NCBI GenBank assembly: GCA_034509425.1
Contig: JAVTVJ010000653.1
Coordinates: 766,004 to 830,003, forward strand
DNA: 64,000 nucleotides
Reading direction: 5' to 3'
Source of the DNA: Eopsaltria australis
Taxonomy: Eukaryota > Chordata > Aves > Passeriformes > Petroicidae
A program made the translations under genes and the position numbers. Shown here one piece after another: positions 22,456 to 31,720 of the stretch (within the stretch, counting starts at the first letter, position 1; each line of letters begins with the position of its first letter). A model generated the notes under the pieces. It was not told the origin of the DNA and did no database searches. It worked only from the letters and a program-made list of their open reading frames with translations.

Positions 22456-24249
22456 TGTTGGTGGAAACAACTGACATGATGATACATGAATCCCCCACTC
22501 CATGACAAGCTTCCCTGGCCTTCACTCCTGGAGCTGCTGAGCATTCCCCTCCCTCCCTGGCTCTCTGGGAAGCTGTGGCCTGGGAGATGGGAGGAGGACA
22601 GATTGTCTGCTGAGGTAGCACAGCCTTGCTCACACAGACATTGCTCAAGCCCAGTGATATACAGTGATGGATATACAGGCTAGGTTCTGTCCAGGCTGAA
22701 AGGCTCTGGAATTGGTTTCTGGCCCAGAAACCTGGGATTCAGGCACCTTTACCTTCAGCGGGGGTCTTCTGAGCTAGCCCAGTGTCCCCACAGTGCATCC
22801 ACGTTCCCCAGAGCTGTATTGACTCCCAGGAAGCTCTTGGGATGCTCCCCTGCCTTTCCTCAGGCATCAGTTCCTCATTGCTGATCTGCAGAGACTTTAA
22901 ATGGTACCTTGGAGATTTCCACATCCCTGCTGGACACTGATGAGATGTGGGTTCCCCCAGGCCCAGACCCAGGGCTCTCCTCAGCTCCTGCATAGTGAGG
23001 GCCTTGTCCCTCTTACTTGGCACAAAATCAGGATTCCAGCTAAGGCAAATAGTAGAGGTGATTTATTTTACATATCTGAGCCTCCTCTTGCTTGGAGAAG
23101 GCCAACTCGGGGTCACCATGGAGTGAAGCAACTCAAAGCTGCAAGGACAGGTGACACTCAAAGCATCACTGGTGGAAGAAGGCACCCACCCCCTTGCTGT
23201 CCAGTCCACAGGATCAAGGCTTGTGCTGTGGGGCCCAATCCCAATCCTGAGGTTTCCTGCTGGTGGTGTGGCTGGTGATGTGTTCATATGCAAGTGCTAT
23301 TTCCTTCCAAAATTACACACTGATATTTCCTGAGGCTGCAAGGACGGGGCAATCAGCATCTCCACCCAGAGAGGCCATCGAGAGCTGCAGATGACAAACA
23401 CACAACTGATGAAAGATCAGATTACAGCAATTATTTCCCATTTCTGCCACTGAGAGAAATGCGTGTGGCACCTATGATTATCATTAAACTGCAGCAAAAA
23501 AAAAAAGAAAACAAACTCCATGATCAAAGCAAGATTAAAAACTGAGCCAGAGCAAACACAGAGCACCCGTGGCCATTGCCCCATCACTGATCCCCTTGCC
23601 ACGCCTCCCCCAGCCCTGAGCAGAGAGTGCTGAGCTGGGAAGTCAATGCCTCACGCCAAAGGCAGCTTCTCCCAAAATAGCACGGCCTGCCTCTGTACCT
23701 GCTGCTCTTCAGGAGACCAAGAACATCCATAAACATCCAGCTCCTGGCCAGGAACAGCAGCCAGGCACCAGATCACGCCCAGCACATGCTAGGTGCTCGC
23801 TGTGGATGCACAGAGGCCAGGTCTGGGACTGAGATGTGCAGGGCAGGAGCTGCCTGTCAGCCTGCCCCCAGTGTGGGCTGCCTGGGACACACCAAAGGTG
23901 ACATCCAGGTGTCCCCCTGTGGTAGTGCCAGGCTGGGGATGGGCTGAATGGGGTCTCAGCAATGTGTGGGGCTGCTTGTTCCTACTCAAACCTTCATCAG
24001 CATGAGTTTGGTCACAGCCATGCTCAGGGGGGAATCATCACAGGGGTGGGATGTGTTTCTGGGGGAGATACAGGCAGTCAGGGCTTTCCTACCCCTGCGC
24101 AGGGAAGGAGGGGCAGGAATAGGGTCAGGAGCGGGGGGCTTGGGCGGGCAGAGGAGCTGGAAGAGGATAAATCAGTTTGGGATTAGAAGGTGGCACTGGC
24201 AAGCTGCCATGTGACAGCCAGGCTTGCGCAGCCAGGAGCCCAGCTGTCA
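22456..24249. other. Unique sequence, no gene recognised
   Basis: Contains an A-run at 23497-23507 which, read on the minus strand, is the pyrimidine tract of a very strong acceptor ending at 23488. No donor to match it was found. Confidence 0.4.
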
Positions 24250-24375
24250 GCCTGGTGGCAGCAATTAAATGAGGTATCGATTGAGGAATTGTTGTCTGCA
24301 GGGTTTAAAGATAAGATCGATGGAGACCAAAAGGTTTAGGCTCCGTTTACTAATTAGTCAGGCACGCTTGGGAGA
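24250..24375. promoter_or_regulatory. Enhancer-like AT-rich block
   Basis: Within about 110 bases are CAATTAAAT, two ATCGAT boxes (24276 and 24315), a SOX-like ATTGTT, a GATA-like AGATAAG and a TAATTAG homeobox core. It lies in otherwise GC-rich DNA with no coding or repeat explanation. The function is inferred from motif density only. Confidence 0.28.
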
Positions 24376-25039
24376 GAAGCCTTTGGAGACAGGGAGAGCT
24401 GAGCTGTGCTCGGGCAGCACTGCTGGGTGCCCCTCCCTGGCACCGCGTCCCCACCGCTCCTGCTCCCCTGGTGCCAGAGGGTGAACGGGCACCGCGTGCC
24501 AGTGCCAGGGATTTAAATCAGCTGCGAGCAGGGGGAGTGGACGGGCTCAGGATTCTGTCTGAGCTGCTTTCCTCCCAGGGCAGGGATGTGGGAAACAGGG
24601 GCTGTGCATGCCTTTGGAGTAAACCTAGAGGGGAGCTGCTCCCTTTGCATTGCAAATCGTCTGGGGGTGAATTGATCCTTTTCTTAGGCTCTGGCATTAG
24701 TTGCAGCCTGAACACATTTCTCTTCCCCCTGCTCCTTGTGCAGCAAGCCCGGGGACAGAAAGGAGAAAAATGTGGCACAGACTTGTGACTTCTGTGCTGA
24801 TTCTGCCTGTGCTCCACAGATCCAGACTGGGGCAGAGCAAGACGATGGCTTTATGCCCTCTGTGTTTGTTCCCTCACTTCCAGACGATGCCCGGGACATG
24901 CTCAGATGGGGACAAGCGGGAAATGGCCTCGCCGGGATGTGGTTTGGGTGGCCTTTGAGGCCATCTCCTTGCTCGTTCATGTGGGAGAGGGGGTCTGTGG
25001 CTTCAAAACAGAGCTGCCTTTAAGGCAGCCGAGGAGCTG

Positions 25040-25530
25040 GGCTGGCCCGTGTCAGCTGTGCCTTGGGAAGAGGCGTCGGCGCGGCTCCCCCATCCTGGGA
25101 CCGCCGGAGAATTCCTCCTTTCATCTCGGCTTACCAGGAAAATTCCAGCCCAGCAAACAGAGGAGGGTCAGGAGCTGTCCCGATGGGTCCTGTGACCCAC
25201 AGCCGGCCTGGGGGCACGGCCACCACAGTCATGAGTCACGGGTGGCTCAGACCCGCTGCCCACCCCGTGATGGTGCCCAGGGCGCTGTCGCCGCATGACC
25301 CTACAGCAGCCCCGGCAGAAAACACCCTCGGGGCTGCATTCCCTGCACGGGCCGCTCCTGCCGGTCCCGACAGCTCCGAGGGGAGCAGGGCCAGCCTTGT
25401 CCTGCCCTTCAGTCGGGGCTGCCATCAGCGATGCAACCTGAGCCGCGCTGCCATAAAACACGGCAGCGGGACGGGAGAGCATCCCGGAGTCACCCGGAGA
25501 CGGAGCGTGGCCCCGGGGGTGGCGGGGATG
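25040..25530. promoter_or_regulatory. CpG-rich island
   Basis: CpG-rich (GGCGTCGGCGCGGC, GGGCGCTGTCGCCGC, CACCCGGAGACGGAGCG). On the minus strand a donor TTCCTG|GTAAGCCG ends a possible exon at 25135, so this could be another alternative leftward promoter. Weaker than the 19-kb island. Confidence 0.4.
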
Positions 25531-26935
25531 AAAGGGAGGGATGGAAGAGAAAACAGAGATCAAGGACACTGTGACGCCATGTGGCTGTTGCAGGGTGTCT
25601 CATGCTTTCGCAGCAGGGCTGGGCAGATTTATGGCTTTGTCTTGAGGCTCTGGAGCCAGCCTTCACTTATTTCACATTTAGGAGGCAGTTTCCTTGGTTC
25701 TTCCTCTTTCTCTTTGTAAAGCTGTGTGTCCCACGCTGGAGCAGACCCATGTCCTTGTCCTCTGCATACGGAATCAGTGCCTGGGACAGACACCGTGTCT
25801 CTGCCAGTGCCAGACAGCACCAAACAGGGTTTAAGGAATCTTTGTTTTCCTGCCCTTGTCATACAGCTCTGTGCCACTGCAGTGTCCACAAAGTGAATGT
25901 AACAGCTCTTCTCTATGGGAGACATGAACCAGGCAGCTGGCCCAGGGCTGCCAAAGCTCTGATGTTCTTCCAATGTGGATTTTCCTTTCCCTATTCTCCC
26001 CCAACAGTGGGGCTGACCACCCTGCCCATGGCCACCTGTCCAGCTAAGAGGGAACAGGAACTCCTGTGGTTTCTGTGGGTTTTAGAGCCAGCAAATGTCC
26101 TGTAGACTCTCTGCTCCAGAAGCCATTTCAGCCCATGCCACCTTCTCCACATGGCTGTGATGGACGAGAAATGCAGGAGGCTGACACAGCTCAGACAGCA
26201 CATCCAGGGTCCTGGCTCGTATGTGGCTCTGCGTGTCGAGCATGAGATCAGAGCACTGTTTTCTGTTTCCTGAGAGGTTGCAGGAACCACCCAAGCTAAC
26301 CCGCTCATCTCCCAGCACCTGCCTCTGCCAGGAGAAAGGTTGGTGGGTGGCTGATGATGGGTACCCCAGGGCCACCCTGACTCCAAAACAGTTCTGGGGG
26401 ACCCTTAGCTATTTTCCAGGCCTGGTGCCATGATAAGGAACTTTTGTTCCCCAGGGAAGATGCAGATAAGGACAGACCCATCTGCAGAGAGATAGAAGAA
26501 GCTCCAGAAATCAGTCCGGGTCTCCCAGCAGATGCAATGAGTCTCCTCCATAACTGATCATTTCACATTTCCAGGCTGCCACAGCATGCAGGAGGCACTG
26601 CTGCCTCCACAGGTCACCACAACAGAGGGGACAGCAGAGCTATTCCCACCTCTCCTCCGTTTTCCTGGTGTCATCAGCTGCCATCCAGCAGCAGAGAGAA
26701 CAAAAGAGCAGGCATTGGGAAAGCTGGTACAGCTGTGAAGCAATGGGAAGCAGGAGCAGGACTGAACCCCAGCCTTCCCAAGAGAATCAGTGGAAGCACA
26801 GCACCTTTCTGGGCCTCCCCATACCCTCAGTGTGGTTATTTCTCTTTAGCACAGACACACACGTCTACAGGCAGACAAACAACCCCAGCAGCAGGCAGCA
26901 GGTTTCTCGGCTGTGCACAGGAAATCTCTGTCTTT
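25531..26935. other. Unique sequence, nothing recognised
   Basis: No element or exon that I can support. Confidence 0.4.
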
Positions 26936-27280
26936 TAGGCTCAAGAGTGACCTCATCCATGTGTATAAAAACCTAAAGGGAGGGTGGAGAGAAGATGGGA
27001 CCAGGCTCTTCTCATTGGTGCCCAGTGAGAGAACAAGAGGTGATGGGCACAAATGGAAACACGGGAAGATCCCTCTGAACACCAGGGAACGTTTTTCCCT
27101 TTGGGGGTGACCAAGCCCTGGCACGGGTTACACAGAGAGTTGTGGAGTCTCCATCCTCAGAGGTATTTAAAAGCTGTTTGGACATGGAACTGGGCAGCTG
27201 GCTCTGAGAGGTCCTGTTGGAGCACGGGGCTGGGACAGGTGACCTTCAGAGTTCCCTGCCAACCTCAGCCAGTCTGTGAT
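26936..27280 (+). mobile_element. CR1 LINE fragment, sense, through the 3' end
   Basis: It matches the CR1 tract CATGTGTATAAAAACCTAAA, CAGGCTCTTCTCATTGGTGC, GAGAACAAGAGGTGATGGGC, GTTGTGGAGTCTCCATCCTC and the closing CTGCCAACCTCAGCCAGTCT. 5' truncated, with the 8-bp tail reduced to CTGTGATGCTGA. Confidence 0.95.
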
Positions 27281-27988
27281 GCTGAGTTCTTGCTGGAGCA
27301 ATTTTTCCATTGTTCTTCTTTCTAAATCAAAGCCTTAGATTCTTCTCTCTCCTTCCTACTGATTTGCCCAGCTTGATGGCTGTCACAAATGCCAAACTGA
27401 CCAGTGTGGGGCCAGGTGGGTGTGGATGGCTGTCCCAGGCCAAGGGAGATGTTTGCCTGCTCAGCCTCAGCCCCGGGAAAGCAGCAGAATCTGTGTATGG
27501 GCCAGAGCCACCACATGCAGGAAACTTCACTGACTCCCTCTGTGTCAGGAAGGACAGGACAGGCTGGGAACTCCCACACGACCTGGCCTTGGCCCCTCCA
27601 ACGCTGGGATTGACGTGGACTCAGCCAAGGACATATTGGAGATGGACTCTGCACAGAAAGCAGAGCTGCCCCGGGGAGCGCATCCCACGCCGGGCTGTTC
27701 CTGCTGCCCAGGCTTCCTCCCACCCAGACTTCCCTTCCTCAGATCCAGGTCACTGCCTCTTGCCCTCCCATCATCAGAGATGGTGAATAATTCACTCCAT
27801 TTCTGTCATTACCTTGAAGGTATTTATAGTGCATGATCGGTGCCCATGGAGAATTCCCTCTCCTGAGCTCCATAAATTGTGTTGTCTTGCCTGTGCTAAT
27901 TGCCTTGTGTTTGCTGACCTCTTGCATTCTGTTTGGTTTCTTGCATCCTTGGACCATGGGGACAAAGGCTCTCTCCATTTCTCCCCAG
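27281..27988. other. Unique sequence, nothing recognised
   Basis: No repeat or coding signal that I can support. The last 150 bases are T-rich and lead into the acceptor of the next entry. Confidence 0.4.
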
Positions 27989-28031
27989 GCTCTCCACTGA
28001 GGCCCCAATGTTGTGGCAAGCCAATCCAGAG
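27989..28031 (+). other. Candidate 43-base exon with strong splice sites
   Basis: The acceptor has a long pyrimidine tract (CTCTCTCCATTTCTCCCCAG) and the donor is AATCCAGAG|GTAAGAGG. Of the plus-strand splice-site pairs I noticed, this one matches the vertebrate consensus best. Two frames are open; one reads Leu-Ser-Thr-Glu-Ala-Pro-Met-Leu-Trp-Gln, and I recognise neither peptide. The length, 43, shifts frame. It could be a non-coding RNA exon, a micro-exon of a plus-strand gene, or chance. Confidence 0.22.
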
Positions 28032-28285
28032 GTAAGAGGGGCACGGTGGGTGTGGTGAGCCTGCAGGGTCATCTCTCAGCTTGCTGGGCATTCCATATGA
28101 TCTCACCGTGGGCACATCCCACAGGGAGGAGAGGCTCAGCCAGGGTGGTGGGGTGGGGTTTTTTCTTTGCAAAGCAAGGGCAGCTGGACCATGTGGTGAG
28201 CGTGTGGATGGGTCACTGCCAACTCCAGCTCTGCTTCTACAGCTTTTGGGGTCAGGAGGGACCTAAGGAGATGTATGGCTTAGTG

Positions 28286-28408
28286 TCCAAAGCCAGCTTG
28301 GACACTACCAACCTGGTCTGGTGAGTGGTGTCCCTGCCCATGGCAGGGGTTGGAGCAGGATAAGCTTTAAGGTCCCTGCAAACCCAAGCCATCCTGTGAT
28401 TGTATAAA
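28286..28408 (+). mobile_element. CR1 LINE fragment, 3' end, sense
   Basis: The sense CR1 end: GTCCAAAGCCAGCTTGGACA, GGTGTCCCTGCCCATGGCAG, TTTAAGGTCCCTGCAAACCC, ending CATCCTGTGATTGTAT. Severely 5' truncated. Confidence 0.92.
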
Positions 28409-28687
28409 GGCAGATTTCTCCCAGTAGTTTTTGGTTGGGCCATGTTGCATTTTAGAGCTCTCTCCTCCATGAAGAACCATCCATCTCTCATGCCCATGGC
28501 AGGACTCACTCATAAACAGGCCAAGTGTCACTCATGGTGTCCCAAACTCTCAGGGTCTGCCACCAGAGTTGCTCCAGAGGAACAGGTGGTTTTGTGCTGC
28601 CCCCCATGACTCAGGAAGCACCACAGCACTGCAAGGTGGGCACAGAAAGCTTGTGCTCAGTGATGCCTCACTGGCCTGGAGGTAAGC

Positions 28688-28775
28688 ACAGAATCATGGA
28701 GTCATTAAGGCTGGAACAGCTTTCTAATATCATCAGGTCCACCCTTAAACCACATCCCTAAGCACTGCAATCCAA
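28688..28775 (-). mobile_element. CR1 LINE fragment, 3' end, AAGGTTGGAA-type
   Basis: CACAGAATCATGGAGTCATTAAGGCTGGAA, truncated here to its key words (GAATCATGGAGTCATTAAGG, then CATCAGGTCC), matches the CR1 subfamily with ACCACATCCCTAAGCAC further in. Reverse orientation; the inner boundary is uncertain. Confidence 0.8.
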
Positions 28776-29479
28776 GCTTTAGAGCTGGCTGGTCAGTGCT
28801 GGACAGCCCACAGGGCATCCTGTGACAAGAACCAGGAGCTGAAGGCACCAGGCACGTAGGAGCACCGTGCCTGTTCTCCTCAGGGATGCCGTTAGTTCTC
28901 GGCAGTCGTATTAAATCTTGATTTCTGTATCCTTGGCTCTCAGCACCGCCAGCCTCTCATGGCAGGGAGTCCCACGGATCAGACTTTCGGGAAGCAGCCT
29001 GCTCCTCCCCAGCTCGATGTTAATGTGGTTACTTCCAGAGTTGCTCAAGGTCACTCCATCCCTCCCATCTGAGGGAGGATCACGAGCTGAGCTGTGCCAA
29101 GTCTGGCAGGTCTGAGCCGCTGGTGGGGCAGGATCCAGGGCTGGCCTCAACTGGGCTACAGTGGGGCAGCTGCTGGTCTGCACAGGGGCCCTGGGGCAGC
29201 TGTGGGGTCCCGAGGGAGGGCACCAGTACCCCCAGGGCTGGGGAAACTGTTACGGATCTTTCCCACAGGGTGGGCTTTGGTGCTGCACTGCCCAAGGGAC
29301 AAAGAGCAGAGGGGAGGACGGGGCTGGAGCAGCTCAGGGAGGGCACGGCTGCCCAGACCCATGGCTGAGCTCCATCCCCTCTGCTCCCACCTGCGGGATG
29401 GGCATCCCGGGACGCTGCTCTGCTGGGCACTGGGCACACGGGGGCTGCTGGTTCAGCTCCTTGTCAGAGGTGTCCCCAC
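28776..29479. other. GC-rich unique sequence
   Basis: Moderate CpG content increasing towards 29600. No gene is recognised although long frames are open on both strands because of the base composition. Confidence 0.35.
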
Positions 29480-29640
29480 CGGTCACCGACTGTCCCCGCG
29501 CAGGGAGTGGGGGCATCGCCACCGCCTGCAGCTCCCCGGGCCCGGAGCAGGCGGGTGCCCGGCTCGGCTCCGCTCTGCTCCGCTCTGCTCGGGGAACCAC
29601 GGTGATCGCGGCAGGCGGCACTGCTGTGTAGATGCTGAGC
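29480..29640. other. Short CpG-rich patch with a 10-bp tandem repeat
   Basis: CpG-rich, including CCCGGGCCCGGAGC. A CTCTGCTCCG-type 10-base unit repeats at about 29570-29592. Too small to call a promoter. Confidence 0.4.
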
Positions 29641-30226
29641 TAGGCCAGCATACGGTGCTGTAGGTCCATGGTACAGCTCGTGAGACAGCACAGCGACCTG
29701 GGCTCCGGGAATTGCTAGAAGTCAGCCCGGCAGCGCTGGGGAAGCTTGTGGAGGCTGTCTCCTGTTTCGCTTGTTTTTTTATGAGGGCAGATGTTTAAAT
29801 CCTGAAAGGTCCTGGCCCCAAACCCTACAAAGCAGAGGATGAAATGTGGCTGGTGTGTTTCTCGAGGGATGCTGCTGCACTCGGGACCCCATCCTGGCTA
29901 CCGGCACTGGGCTCCGGGCTGTCGGTCCCGTGGAGCTGGAGTGAGGAGCCGGCACACCCCAGCCTGTGCCTGTGCGGTGGGAGATGCTATGGGCACAGGC
30001 CGGTGGGAGAGGAGACGGGTGCAGTGAGAAATCTCACTTCCTAAGAGCTGCTGTGCAGCATTTCCTGGCTGTTTCCAGTTTTAGAGGATTTCTTCCCAAG
30101 GAGAACAAGGAGGAGTCCCATTTTCCCAGGGACAGCATGCACTGTTTGCCTCATCCCACGAGTCTACTGAAAAAGAGTTTTGCTGAGCAGTTTTCAGTCA
30201 GGCACGTGCAGAGGATGGCACCCTTA

Positions 30227-30495
30227 CTGCCATGGAGAAACCCCACTGCCATGGAGAAACCCCACTGCCATGGAGAAACCCCACTGCCATGGAGAAACCC
30301 CACTGCTATGGAGAAACCCCACTGCCATGGAGAAACCCCACTGCCATGGAGAAACCCCACTGCCATGGAGAAACCCCACTGCCATGGAGAAACCCCACTG
30401 CTATGGAGAAACCCCACTGCCATGGAGAAACCCCACTGCCATGGAGAAACCCCACTGCCATGGAGAAACCCCACTGCCATGGAGAAACCCCACTG
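30227..30495. repeat. 19-bp minisatellite, 14 copies
   Basis: ATGGAGAAACCCCACTGCC repeats with an exact 19-base period; the ATGG of successive units starts at 30232, 30251 and so on to 30479. Copies 5 and 10 share the same C-to-T change (GCTATGG instead of GCCATGG), five units apart, pointing to growth by duplication of a 95-base, five-unit block. Because 19 is not a multiple of three and the unit lacks stops, all frames are open on the plus strand and most on the minus strand (a 241-codon frame spans 29966-30691). Not evidence of a protein. Confidence 0.98.
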
Positions 30496-30971
30496 CTTGC
30501 TCCTACTTCGGGCACGGGCAAATTCTCACATCACTGCCATTTATATTCTTATCTCACAGGTTCAAACTTTTACAAAATGGTCACCTGACCCCCATCAATG
30601 TCCCCTCTGCTTTCCCGGGTGCCCAAGGACACAGCATTGTGCTGTCTGGAAGGTGCCCTGGGGACCCAATGGCTCCGAGGTGGCTGAGTAAAAGTACCAG
30701 CTGCTGGAGGCAGTCGTGGGACCCTGCTCCACACCCCCAGCTCCATGGCCGGGTGACAGGGGATGCCAAGAAGTGGAGCCCTGACCCACGCTGGGTCCCC
30801 AGGCATTGCACTTGCTCTGGCATCACCTGAGAGCCTCCCCGGGCAGGGGGCTGCTGGTGCTTGCCTGAGCCACCCTCACAGTGTTGGGTGAGGGTCACAC
30901 CCCGGGCACAGACCCCACGCCAGCCCCAGGCCAAGGCAACACACCAGCACAGCACAAGGCCACCCAAAGCA

Positions 30972-31010
30972 CCCCTCCCTCCCTTCCTTCCTCCCTCCTT
31001 CCTCCCTCCC
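30972..31010. repeat. Polypyrimidine CCCT/CCTT tract
   Basis: Thirty-nine bases of C and T only after the first position, built of CCCT and TTCC units. Potential triplex-forming, or a pyrimidine tract. Confidence 0.9.
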
Positions 31011-31462
31011 ACGGTCCGCTGGCTCCCCAGCTCACAGCCCTTCCTCCCAACATCCGAGGGGCACTGATGTGACATTAACCCTGTGCTCTCCACAGCCTCC
31101 CTGTCATTTCAGCCCTCCCAGGAGGGTGAGTGCATGGCTGTTGTGTAGGGTCAGCCTCTTCCAGGAGGTGCAGCATTGAGAGCTGCTGGGACTGCTCTAG
31201 AGCCCCTCTGCTCTCTGCTGTCCCCTCCAGCAGCCCTCCCCTTGATGCTCTGGTGCCTGCGCTGGGACCAGGGTTCTCCCTATGGCTGGAAGCAGTGGGA
31301 AAGGCTGCTCCCTGCACCTCGGAAGGAGGGTGCACCCTGTCAGCTCAGCTCTATTGGGTGCTCTGCTCCACACAGGGATTTAAGGCTGTGGCTGGAGCCT
31401 TCAGCATTTCCACATTTAATGTTGTCCTTTGTGTTCCTCAGGCAGGAAGAGCCGTGTGTACA

Positions 31463-31720
31463 AATAATTAAAGGGAAGAATCGGAGTGATTAGGGCAGAT
31501 GATTATTGTCAAATTATGATTTATCTCAGAGGGAAATTAGTATCTCCCCCTCCCCCAGAGGGCTCAGCCTAGCACAGTGAATGGGCACTGGTTTTTTGAT
31601 TAATAGATGCCTTTAGAAGGTCACCTACATCCATTGCAGATTAACTCAGTGGGAAAAGTTCTTTCAGTAATTCAAGCTGTTGTTCTCACAAGCTGTCAGC
31701 TCGCTGCGAATCGGGAAGGT
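31463..31720. promoter_or_regulatory. Enhancer-like AT-rich block
   Basis: Dense homeobox-like cores (CAAATAATTAAAG, GTGATTAGGG, AAATTATGATTTATC, AAATTAGTATC, GATTAATAGATG) with a SOX-like ATTATTGTC. No repeat or coding signal; the sequence contrasts with its GC-rich flanks. Function inferred. Confidence 0.28.

Noticed and set aside
22611..22620. TGAGGTAG resembling a let-7 seed
   Set aside because: Only the seed matches; the following bases differ and there is no hairpin.
29966..30691. 241-codon plus-strand frame
   Set aside because: Carried by the 19-bp minisatellite; the same array opens the other frames on the plus strand and a 109-codon frame on the minus strand.
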